Positions 1-5,049 of a stretch of 8,226 bases of DNA are shown here, piece after piece. Location of the stretch: positions 1 through 8,226 of the forward strand of contig JABFSW010000009.1 of NCBI GenBank assembly GCA_013140415.1. Direction: 5' to 3'. Within the stretch, counting starts at the first letter, position 1. Each line of letters opens with the position of its first letter. Made by a program: the position numbers and the translations under genes. Source of the DNA: Nitrosarchaeum sp. Lineage in GTDB: Archaea; Thermoproteota; Nitrososphaeria; Nitrososphaerales; Nitrosopumilaceae. Under the pieces are notes generated by a model. The model worked only from the letters and a program-made list of their open reading frames with translations, made no database searches and was not told the origin of the DNA.

Positions 1-69
1 AAATTATAATTTCCATTCATGTTCATATTACCTAATAAATGATGAAGTTCAAATTTTAATGAGAAAGAA

Positions 70-348
70 ATGCTAGTAGATAAAAAAATACTTGCAGGAG
101 GAATTACAATGGTAATAGTAGGTACGATTATCATGATCAATCTCAATGCCGCAATGCCCGCAGGTCAATCTGGAATGACTGAAGAGGAGATTATAGATTT
201 GATGACAAAACAACAAGAAAATCAAGACATGACTGCTTTTGCAGGAATTTTAATCGGAATTGGATTTATGTTAATTTTGATTAGTTTTGGCGCTAGAAGG
301 AAAAGAAAAGGAAGCCCAGAAAAAGAAGAAAAAAAGCCAATTACATAG
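70..348 (+). CDS. Small two-helix membrane protein, function unknown
   Basis: I do not recognise a named family. The 92-residue product has two hydrophobic helices, about residues 7-27 and 56-75, joined by a polar acidic loop (28-55, containing TEEE and DLMTKQQENQD). It ends in a highly charged tail that begins RRKRK. The positive residues before helix 1 (DKK) and after helix 2 suggest a hairpin with both termini in the cytoplasm and the loop outside. I chose the ATG at 70 because it keeps helix 1 intact. A second in-frame ATG at 109 has a good AGGAGG upstream, but starting there would cut helix 1 to about 13 residues. A weak TATA-like stretch lies at 32-40. The next gene follows after 40 bp on the same strand. 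Similar small membrane proteins are common as hypotheticals in Nitrososphaerota. The coding call is fairly safe; the function is unknown. Confidence 0.75.
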   Translation: MLVDKKILAGGITMVIVGTIIMINLNAAMPAGQSGMTEEEIIDLMTKQQENQDMTAFAGILIGIGFMLILISFGARRKRKGSPEKEEKKPIT

Positions 349-357
349 ACTTCAAAC

Positions 358-367
358 ATTTTAATTC
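358..367 (+). promoter_or_regulatory. TATA-like box for the thiamine-binding protein gene
   Basis: ATTTTAATTC is centred about 26 bp before the TTG start at 389. This is the spacing of an archaeal TATA box from the transcription start, so the message would be leaderless or nearly so. It suggests this gene can be transcribed independently of the upstream membrane-protein gene. Confidence 0.45.
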
Positions 368-388
368 TAAAATTATGATTAACCAGTA

Positions 389-700
389 TTGATTCACGCA
401 GAAATCAGCATCTATCCGATTGGAACAAATGATACAAGTGTAAGTTTCTACATTGCAAAAGGAATAGAAGCCATACAAAACATCAAGGAAATTAAATACG
501 AGCTAAATTCTATGGGAACTATTTTAGAGTCAGAGAATATCGATAAAATTTACGAAGCTGCCAAAATCATCATGGAAGTAGTCCACAATTTAGGAGTAAA
601 TAGAGTAGAAGTGATTTTAAAAATAGACTCTAGAAAAGACAAGCAAGTAAAAATGGAAGAAAAATTAGAGTCTATAAAAAAACATCTTAGTAAAAAGTAA
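389..700 (+). CDS. MTH1187-family thiamine-binding protein (DUF77)
   Basis: The 103-residue product matches the MTH1187/YkoF-like thiamine-binding family over its whole length. It opens with a strand of the form IHAEISIYPIGT, followed by TSVSFYIAKGIEAI, then YELNSMGTILES (the family's 'L.PMGT..E' signature, residues 38-49) and VILKIDSRKDK (75-85) near the end. Family members are small ferredoxin-like proteins that oligomerise and bind thiamine or related pyrimidines in the cytoplasm. The physiological role is not settled; salvage, storage or transport support are possible. The start is TTG at 389: an in-frame stop lies just upstream (380-382), no other start lies between, and the first internal Met (residue 42) is too late. 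A TATA-like box at the right distance supports TTG. The gene ends 2 bp before the stop of the convergent mqnE gene. Confidence 0.88.
   Translation: MIHAEISIYPIGTNDTSVSFYIAKGIEAIQNIKEIKYELNSMGTILESENIDKIYEAAKIIMEVVHNLGVNRVEVILKIDSRKDKQVKMEEKLESIKKHLSKK
676..682 (-). terminator. Candidate oligo-U terminator for mqnE
   Basis: A seven-A run on the plus strand reads T7 on the minus strand, about 21 nt past the mqnE stop. A T5 run (692-696) precedes it. Archaeal intrinsic termination needs mainly a U-tract. The tract lies inside the convergent thiamine-binding gene, and such runs also occur by chance in AT-rich coding DNA. Confidence 0.35.
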
Positions 701-702
701 AT

Positions 703-1812
703 TTAGAATCGCTTGATAATATTAAAAAAAGTATCACGTTGTGCTGGTTGACGTCCTATTTCTTTTACCATAGTAGCCAACTCTTCTACAGACGAAGCAG
801 TAGGTTTTCCAGCAGCGCGATAAATTTCTTCAGAGAATGCAGTTCCTACCAAGTCATTGCCACCATTAGATAATGCAACTTGGGCGAGTTTTTTACCATA
901 TGCAACCCAATAAACAGAAATGTTATTCAATACATTTGCAAGCATTAACCTAGATAATGCAATAATTTTCAAATCATACACAGATGAGCATTCGTTATTG
1001 ACTAAATGTTCTTGCTCAAGTTCAGTGTTATCAAGACTAAATTTGAGAGGAATTAATGTGATAAAGCCCTTAGTCTTTTTTTGTAATTCACGAATTTTTA
1101 TCAGATGATCAATGATATGAGATGGTTTTTCAATATGACCATACAACATGGTTACATTACTTTTGATTCCAAGATTATGAGCTTGCTCAATTGTATCTAA
1201 CCATTCTTGTCCAGAACATTTTCCCCTAACAATTTTTTTTCTTATCTCAGGGTGGAATAATTCAGCCCCTCCACCAGGCATCGAGTCAAGACCTGCGTCT
1301 TTAAGACGAGATAAAATCTCCTTGATAGAATTTTTTGTTAATTTGGATAGATAGAAAATTTCAGCTGCAGTGAGTGCCTTAATTTTTAATTGTGGATGAT
1401 TTTTCTTGATTACTCTCATCATGTCTTCGTAATATTCAAGAGGAAGCTTTGGATGAAACCCGCCTACAATATGAACTTCAGTTGCACCCATATTTTTTGC
1501 AATAGCAACACGTTGTTCGATTTGCTCTGTAGTGAGAGTGTATGCATCTTCAGCGCCATCTTTTCTATAAAATGCACACATCTGACAACTTGCGGCACAT
1601 ACATTTGTGTAATTCATGTAATATGATGCAGCAAAAGTTACTGTATCGCCAACTAACTTCTTTCGAGCATTATCAGCAACCGCACTTAACATATGTAAAT
1701 TATCATAATTCATCAATTCCAGACCATCATTGTACGATAGTTCTTCTCCAGCAATTGCTCGATCTAATGCCTTAGATTCGCCTACTAATTGTTCTAACAC
1801 AGAACAAGTCAA
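703..1812 (-). CDS. mqnE: Aminofutalosine synthase, radical SAM (MqnE-type)
   Basis: This 369-residue radical-SAM enzyme has the 4Fe-4S motif CxxxCxxC at C72, C76 and C79, within YTNVCAASCQMCAFYRKDG. MqnE-like blocks follow: ATEVHIVGGFHPKLPLEYY (110-128), DSMPGGGAELF (176-186), MLYGHIE (222-228) and a C-terminal RDTFFNII. MqnE joins the enolpyruvate group of 1-carboxyvinyl-aminobenzoate to a SAM-derived adenosyl radical, giving aminofutalosine for menaquinone synthesis. Menaquinones are known from Nitrosopumilus. CofH (F420 pathway) and MqnC are close relatives, but the HIVGG.HP.LP and YGHIE blocks favour MqnE. The longest frame begins at TTG (1812), directly after an in-frame TGA. The GTG at 1800 is better placed relative to a TATA-like AAATATATCC at 1821-1830 and would give 365 residues. 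The gene is divergent from the zinc-finger gene and convergent with the thiamine-binding gene. Confidence 0.85.
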   Translation of the reverse strand: MTCSVLEQLVGESKALDRAIAGEELSYNDGLELMNYDNLHMLSAVADNARKKLVGDTVTFAASYYMNYTNVCAASCQMCAFYRKDGAEDAYTLTTEQIEQRVAIAKNMGATEVHIVGGFHPKLPLEYYEDMMRVIKKNHPQLKIKALTAAEIFYLSKLTKNSIKEILSRLKDAGLDSMPGGGAELFHPEIRKKIVRGKCSGQEWLDTIEQAHNLGIKSNVTMLYGHIEKPSHIIDHLIKIRELQKKTKGFITLIPLKFSLDNTELEQEHLVNNECSSVYDLKIIALSRLMLANVLNNISVYWVAYGKKLAQVALSNGGNDLVGTAFSEEIYRAAGKPTASSVEELATMVKEIGRQPAQRDTFFNIIKRF

Positions 1813-1820
1813 TCATTAAA

Positions 1821-1830
1821 GGATATATTT
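1821..1830 (-). promoter_or_regulatory. TATA-like box for mqnE
   Basis: On the minus strand this reads AAATATATCC. Its centre is 25-26 bp from the GTG codon at 1800 but only about 13 bp from the TTG at 1812. If it is the true box, translation starts at GTG 1800 on a leaderless message. Confidence 0.4.
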
Positions 1831-1854
1831 CTTAACTGTCAGTCTCAAGAAATA
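1826..1854. repeat. Inverted repeat in the mqnE / zinc-finger divergent spacer
   Basis: TATTTCTT (1826-1833) and AAGAAATA (1847-1854) form a perfect 8-bp inverted repeat around a 13-nt spacer. It sits near the middle of the 67-bp divergent region. Each arm overlaps the position where one gene's TATA box would be expected, so it may be a symmetric double promoter or a shared operator. AT-rich sequence makes chance symmetry possible. Confidence 0.35.
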
Positions 1855-1879
1855 AGTAGGCAAACAAGTTACAAACGTT

Positions 1880-2053
1880 ATGGTGCTACCACTTGTGGAT
1901 GAACATAAGCCAAAGTGTTACTTGTGTCATACAGGATTTGAAAATATAGAGAAACTCAGAGAGCATCAAAATGCAGAGCATAAAGAATTTTTTGAATCAC
2001 ATGAAAAAAACACAAAGCGTGAACCAGCACCAGGCGACGTTACTGTGTTTTAG
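1880..2053 (+). CDS. C2H2 zinc-finger microprotein
   Basis: This frame encodes 57 residues from ATG to TAG. It contains one classical C2H2 finger: C13 and C16 two residues apart, a 12-residue spacer with the usual aromatic (F20) and leucine (L26), then H29 and H34. The tail after the finger is charged (HKEFFESHEKNTKRE) and ends with PAPGDVTVF. A single finger of this kind may bind DNA, RNA or a protein partner; the sequence does not decide which. The perfect finger spacing argues strongly that the gene is real despite its size. It is divergent from mqnE. Its last 14 bp overlap the 3' end of the convergent TPR gene. A weak TATA-like AAGAAATAAG (1847-1856) lies at the right distance for a leaderless start. 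It could be a small nucleic-acid-binding regulator. Confidence 0.8.
   Translation: MVLPLVDEHKPKCYLCHTGFENIEKLREHQNAEHKEFFESHEKNTKREPAPGDVTVF
2004..2010 (-). terminator. Candidate oligo-U terminator for the downstream TPR gene
   Basis: This is an A7 run on plus, so T7 on minus, about 30 nt past the stop of the TPR gene at 2040. It lies inside the convergent zinc-finger gene, in codons for Glu-Lys-Asn. It is the right length for an archaeal U-tract terminator, but no experimental sign is available. Confidence 0.33.
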
Positions 2054-2534
2054 ATTTTTGTTTCTGCATAGACTTTAGCAATTCTTTAGCCATTTCTTTG
2101 CTAAGATTAGCAAGGTCATAATCATGATCAATAGACAATGCTTTTTTAAAATGCTTTAATGCATCTGCAAGATTTCCCAGCTCGCCTAGCGATAGTCCTT
2201 TGTAAGCTAAGGCCATCGCACATTTTTTATCAGATTTAAGGGCCAAATCATAACAATTTATTGCATCTTTGTATTTTTCAATCGTATGCAATGATGCTCC
2301 TTTGTTAACTAGTGCACTGATATTTTTTGGATCAATGTAGAGTACTTTATCATAATATTTTATAGCTTGTTTTATCCTACCCAAATTTTGCAGAGTTACA
2401 CCTTTGTCTATTAATGCATTAATGTTTCCAGGCTCTTGCTTTAATGCTAAATCATATAGTTTCAGTGCATCTGAAAAATTACCATCTTCACAAAGGTCAT
2501 AAGCTTGTGATAACATTGTATCTACTTTATTCAA
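2040..2534 (-). CDS. TPR-repeat protein, four repeats
   Basis: The 164-residue product is built almost wholly of tetratricopeptide repeats, at about residues 6-37, 38-71, 72-105 and 106-139, with a basic C-terminal helix ending QKQKSKTQ. Each repeat shows the usual pattern of small residues and a P near the end (ALKLYDLALKQEPGN, AIKYYDKVLYIDPKN, AINCYDLALK, ALKHFKKALSID). TPR stacks bind other proteins, so this is probably a soluble adaptor; the partner is unknown. There is no signal peptide. The longest frame starts at TTG 2534, with a TATA-like box 24-33 bp before it. An ATG at 2516 would remove six residues and still keep the first repeat. The gene lies 70 bp downstream of TFB on the same strand and may be partly co-transcribed. 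Its stop overlaps the zinc-finger gene. Confidence 0.9.
   Translation of the reverse strand: MNKVDTMLSQAYDLCEDGNFSDALKLYDLALKQEPGNINALIDKGVTLQNLGRIKQAIKYYDKVLYIDPKNISALVNKGASLHTIEKYKDAINCYDLALKSDKKCAMALAYKGLSLGELGNLADALKHFKKALSIDHDYDLANLSKEMAKELLKSMQKQKSKTQ
2055..2063 (+). terminator. Candidate oligo-U terminator for the zinc-finger gene
   Basis: A T5-G-T3 tract begins 2 nt after the zinc-finger stop codon. It would give a U-rich 3' end, as archaeal RNA polymerase termination requires. It lies within the 3' coding part of the opposing TPR gene. The support is its position and composition only. Confidence 0.3.
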
Positions 2535-2541
2535 TATGTCT

Positions 2542-2559
2542 TTGATAACATTTTATCAA
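2542..2559. promoter_or_regulatory. Palindromic candidate operator at the TPR gene promoter
   Basis: TTGATAACATTTTATCAA has perfect 7-bp arms around a 4-nt spacer. It lies between the TATA-like box (2558-2567) and the TTG start (2534), the usual place for an archaeal repressor site. GATAACATT occurs again 35 bp away at 2509-2517, just inside the coding region. The binding protein is unknown; an Lrp-type regulator is one possibility. Confidence 0.45.
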
Positions 2560-2567
2560 TAATATAG
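2558..2567 (-). promoter_or_regulatory. TATA-like box for the TPR gene
   Basis: Read on the minus strand this is CTATATTATT, centred about 28 bp before the TTG start at 2534, which fits a leaderless message. A stronger-looking CTATAAAATAAT overlaps the TFB stop codon at about 2599-2610 and would give a leader of roughly 40 nt instead. Confidence 0.4.
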
Positions 2568-2604
2568 ATTCACAATTGGTTAGCTATGAGAAAATAAGAT
2601 TATT

Positions 2605-3522
2605 TTATAGGTCCATGTTTTGATCTAATTTTAGACCTTTGTACCTATTTCTTATGGTAACTTCAGTCACACTTGCAGCTTCGGCAATATCGCGCTGAGT
2701 TATATCTTCACCATTTTTAACACATGCCAAATATAGCGCAGCTGCTGCCAATCCCATTGGGTCTTTTCCTGCAGACTCTTCATGTTCTTGAGAGATTTTT
2801 AGAACTTTGGCGGCATAACGTTTTGTCTTTTCGGTAATGCCAATTCTACTTGCAATACGTGCAACACATTGAATTGGATCAACTACAGGCATTTTTAGAT
2901 CTAATTCTCGATGTAACAATCTATAACATCGAGCAATGTCTTTTTTCTTCAGATTTGCAGCTTCACCCACATCATTGAGAGTTCGTGGTGTTTCTGTATC
3001 TCGGCATGCAGCATAAAGTGCAGATGCAATCATTGCAGATATGGATCTTCCACGTACTAATTTTTTTTCAATAGCTTTTCTGTAAATGTAAGCTGCCTTT
3101 TCAATAACAGCATCAGAAAGTGCAAGTTTGTCTTTTAGTCTGTTTAATTCACTTAATGCCTGTCTAAGATTTCTATCAACAGATTCATGAACTTGACTTC
3201 GACTGTCCCAAGTTCGCAATCTTTCAATTGTACTTTTCATTGATGCAGTGAGTGGTTTTCCAGATGCATCTTTATTCATAGGATTAATGATTGTAGATAA
3301 TCCCATGTCATGCATAGTCAGCGATGTTGGTGCTCCTGCTCTTGCTTTATTGCCATGTTCATCTTGTGTAAAAGATCTCCATTCAGGTCCAGATTCCTGT
3401 GATTTCTCAGAAATTACATATCCACATTTTCCACAAAATCTTTCTCCAGTAACATCATCAGTTAATAGCGAATTTTTTGCACAACGAGGACAATTATCAG
3501 CATTGAGGGATTGTAAAACCAT
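2605..3522 (-). CDS. tfb: Transcription initiation factor IIB (TFB)
   Basis: The 305-residue product is a complete archaeal TFB. An N-terminal zinc ribbon has C11, C14, C30 and C33. The conserved B-reader/linker follows (GPEWRSF at 45-51, then ARAGAPTSLTMHDMGLSTII), then two cyclin-like repeats at about 112-206 and 212-298. The second repeat ends with the helix-turn-helix DITQRDIAEAASVTEVTIRNRYK that contacts the BRE. TFB bridges TBP-TATA complexes to RNA polymerase and sets the start site. Nitrososphaerota usually carry several TFB paralogues, so this may be the general or an alternative factor. All metal ligands and both repeats are intact, which points to full activity. It starts at ATG with a TATA box at leaderless spacing. 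TPR genes in the same orientation lie on both sides. Confidence 0.97.
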   Translation of the reverse strand: MVLQSLNADNCPRCAKNSLLTDDVTGERFCGKCGYVISEKSQESGPEWRSFTQDEHGNKARAGAPTSLTMHDMGLSTIINPMNKDASGKPLTASMKSTIERLRTWDSRSQVHESVDRNLRQALSELNRLKDKLALSDAVIEKAAYIYRKAIEKKLVRGRSISAMIASALYAACRDTETPRTLNDVGEAANLKKKDIARCYRLLHRELDLKMPVVDPIQCVARIASRIGITEKTKRYAAKVLKISQEHEESAGKDPMGLAAAALYLACVKNGEDITQRDIAEAASVTEVTIRNRYKGLKLDQNMDL

Positions 3523-3535
3523 TACAGTATCACTG

Positions 3536-3546
3536 ATGTGTCACAT
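3536..3546. promoter_or_regulatory. Palindrome at the TFB promoter
   Basis: ATGTGTCACAT has 5-bp arms around a single central base. It sits 14-24 bp before the TFB start codon and touches the TATA box. A protein bound here would block the initiation complex, so it may be an operator, possibly for autoregulation. Arms this short could arise by chance. Confidence 0.3.
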
Positions 3547-3554
3547 TATAATAA
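3545..3554 (-). promoter_or_regulatory. TATA box of the TFB gene
   Basis: On the minus strand this reads TTATTATAAT, spanning 23-32 bp before the ATG at 3522. That spacing places transcription start at or within a base or two of the start codon, so the message is probably leaderless. The rest of the 144-bp gap up to 3666 shows no further gene. Confidence 0.55.
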
Positions 3555-3666
3555 CTAGTATGAAATTCGGGAATACTTGATTGGATTTGTTCGTAAATAT
3601 GGTGGTCAGAAACTCACTTGTAGTGAAAAACAATCAAAATAAGAATTTACAGATAAAAATACGATT

Positions 3667-3909
3667 TTATGATGCGTACTTATCTCTTGGATCAATCTCT
3701 AAGGACTTGTTAAAGCATTCCAAGGCTTCCTCGTACCTACCTAAACTGCGCAGTGTTACAGCCTTAAAATTCCACAGTTCAGGGTCGCTTTGATTCAACA
3801 GCAATGCTTGCTCAAAATAACCTAGAGCCTCTTCAAGATTACCAGATTCTAGGAAATTTTTACCTTTTAAAACCAGTTCTTTAATTTGCTCCACACCAGG
3901 TTTTGTCAA
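3667..3909 (-). CDS. Small TPR-repeat protein, two repeats
   Basis: The 80-residue product holds two tetratricopeptide repeats at about residues 10-42 and 43-76 (GNLEEALGYFEQALLLNQSD and GRYEEALECFNKSLEIDP). There is no signal peptide or membrane helix. It may serve as a small cytoplasmic protein-binding adaptor or pair with a larger TPR protein; no partner can be named. The frame has no ATG anywhere, so translation must use TTG (3909) or another non-ATG codon. GTG at 3894 is attractive because ACTTAAAAC, a TATA-like box at 3916-3924, is centred 26 bp before it. That start gives 75 residues and leaves both repeats complete. The gene is divergent from the Lrp gene and lies 144 bp upstream of TFB in the same direction. 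Confidence 0.8.
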   Translation of the reverse strand: MTKPGVEQIKELVLKGKNFLESGNLEEALGYFEQALLLNQSDPELWNFKAVTLRSLGRYEEALECFNKSLEIDPRDKYAS

Positions 3910-3915
3910 TCGTTT

Positions 3916-3924
3916 GTTTTAAGT
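3916..3924 (-). promoter_or_regulatory. TATA-like box for the small TPR gene
   Basis: This reads ACTTAAAAC on the minus strand and is centred about 26 bp before the GTG at 3894. It is only about 11 bp from the TTG at 3909, so it supports the shorter protein. Confidence 0.4.
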
Positions 3925-3943
3925 TTGAATTGAGGTAAAAAAC

Positions 3944-3954
3944 GTGAAATTCAC
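3944..3954. promoter_or_regulatory. Palindromic candidate Lrp-type site in the divergent spacer
   Basis: GTGAAATTCAC is an 11-bp palindrome with a central base. It lies between the divergent TPR and Lrp genes, 20 bp upstream of the TPR TATA box and 77-87 bp before the Lrp start. Lrp/AsnC proteins often bind short palindromes of the TGAA...TTCA kind near their own genes. The link to this Lrp protein is inference. Confidence 0.35.
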
Positions 3955-3999
3955 AAAAATTAAATAAAATTAAACACATATTTAAGAAATCACCTAAAA

Positions 4000-4007
4000 T
4001 TTAAATG
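4000..4007 (+). promoter_or_regulatory. TATA box of the Lrp / J-domain gene pair
   Basis: TTTAAATG spans 24-31 bp before the ATG at 4031, within an AT-rich run. It fits the archaeal TATA consensus well and predicts a leaderless message that probably also carries the J-domain gene. Confidence 0.55.
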
Positions 4008-4030
4008 CATTTTCAGATTATACAAGACAT

Positions 4031-4474
4031 ATGGATTTAGATAAAACAGATGAAAGAATTCTTAAAAATTTAATGGTCGATGCCAGATTATCTGCAAGAC
4101 AACTTGCATTAAAGCTTGGAATATCAACAGTAACGGTATTATCAAGAATAAAAAAATTAGAAAGAGAAAAAATAATCAAGGGTTACACCGCACTGATAGA
4201 TCATGAAAAATTAGGCTATAATCTGACTGCAATAATTGAGATCATTGCAAAAAAAGACAAAATCATAGACATGGAAATGGAGATATCAAAGATAGAAAAT
4301 GTGTGTGGGGTTTACGACATTACAGGAAATACAGATACACTAGTTATTGCAAAATTCAAATCTCGTAACGAATTAAGTGAATTTGTAAAAGGATTGGCAT
4401 CAATTCCAAATATAGACAATACAATCACACATGTGGTTCTAAATACCACCAAAGAAGATTTTAGACTAACATAA
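4031..4474 (+). CDS. Lrp/AsnC-family transcriptional regulator
   Basis: The 147-residue product has the normal full length for the family. The N-terminal winged helix-turn-helix starts with LDKTDERILKNLMVDAR, and its recognition region runs through ARQLALKLGISTVTVLSRIKKLE (22-44). The C-terminal RAM/AsnC effector domain covers about 65-140 and includes GVYDITGNTDTLVIAKF (93-109), the segment in which this family forms its dimer and binds ligand. Such proteins act as dimers to octamers and sense amino acids or other small molecules; here the effector is unknown. The ATG start has a TATA box at leaderless spacing. The J-domain gene follows after 5 bp, so the two are probably co-transcribed. The TPR gene is divergent, with a palindrome between them that could be an autoregulatory site. 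Confidence 0.95.
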   Translation: MDLDKTDERILKNLMVDARLSARQLALKLGISTVTVLSRIKKLEREKIIKGYTALIDHEKLGYNLTAIIEIIAKKDKIIDMEMEISKIENVCGVYDITGNTDTLVIAKFKSRNELSEFVKGLASIPNIDNTITHVVLNTTKEDFRLT

Positions 4475-4479
4475 ACAAA

Positions 4480-5049
4480 ATGAAAAATTTCAGCGTTATC
4501 ATATTAAGCATAATTGTCATAAGCATGATTCAAAATGTTTCAGGACAATCAGATAATGCTGGAAAAAAAATACAGATGGAGTTAATTGTAACAGATGAAC
4601 AAAAAATAATTTTATTTGCTAGTTTTGCAATAGCAGTCATAGGTCTGTTTGTGTATCTTGCAAGAGACATAATTCTAAGGAAAAAAACGCTGTATGATTC
4701 TAAGGAATTTGATTCAAAAAATGATAAAACATATGAAAAATACCATTCAGATTGGTCAGATGATTATGAAGATCTAGGGAATAGAAAGAATACAAAAGAA
4801 GACAAAGAATTTAGAATTACATCTCAAAATTCATCATTACCAAATTATTACAAGATATTAGAAATTCCACAAAACGCAACACATGACGAAATAAAAAAAC
4901 AATACAGAAAACTAGCAAAAAAAATACATCCAGACAAAAACAAAGGAGAAAAATCAGAAGAAATAATGGTTCAAATCAATAAAGCATATGAGATATTATC
5001 AAATGAGGAATTACGTAAAAAGTATGATACATATCTTAACAAAGATTAA
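4480..5049 (+). CDS. Membrane-anchored J-domain (DnaJ-like) protein
   Basis: The 189-residue product has an N-terminal hydrophobic segment (3-20, ending VSGQS, either a signal peptide or a first helix) and a second helix at about 43-62 followed by RDIILRKK. A long acidic, Asp/Lys-rich linker (68-118) leads to a C-terminal J domain (122-188). The domain contains YYKILEIPQNATHDEIKKQYR, the catalytic HPD at 150-152, and QINKAYEILSNEELRKKYD. The HPD motif is what stimulates Hsp70 ATPase, so the domain should be functional. The positive residues after helix 2 put the J domain in the cytoplasm, tethered to the membrane. The G/F, zinc-finger and substrate-binding domains of a classical DnaJ are absent, so it is not the general DnaJ. 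It probably recruits DnaK to a membrane site. It lies 5 bp downstream of Lrp, and its stop codon overlaps the next gene's stop. Confidence 0.9.
   Translation: MKNFSVIILSIIVISMIQNVSGQSDNAGKKIQMELIVTDEQKIILFASFAIAVIGLFVYLARDIILRKKTLYDSKEFDSKNDKTYEKYHSDWSDDYEDLGNRKNTKEDKEFRITSQNSSLPNYYKILEIPQNATHDEIKKQYRKLAKKIHPDKNKGEKSEEIMVQINKAYEILSNEELRKKYDTYLNKD

Noticed and set aside
1..26. Minus-strand ATG frame running off the left edge (MNMNGNYN...)
   Set aside because: Only eight codons are visible, too few to support a gene. A divergent gene beyond the edge is possible.
95..111. AGGAGG followed by ATG inside the first membrane-protein gene, as an alternative start
   Set aside because: Starting there would truncate the first membrane helix. 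The purine run is explained by Ala-Gly-Gly codons, and Shine-Dalgarno sequences are otherwise rare here.
920..1775. Plus-strand open frames at 920-1108, 1390-1626 and 1542-1775
   Set aside because: They lie opposite mqnE, whose conserved radical-SAM motifs explain the sequence, and their products are low in protein-like features.
3248..3793. Plus-strand open frames at 3248-3580 and 3581-3793
   Set aside because: They are shadows of the TFB and small TPR genes on the opposite strand.
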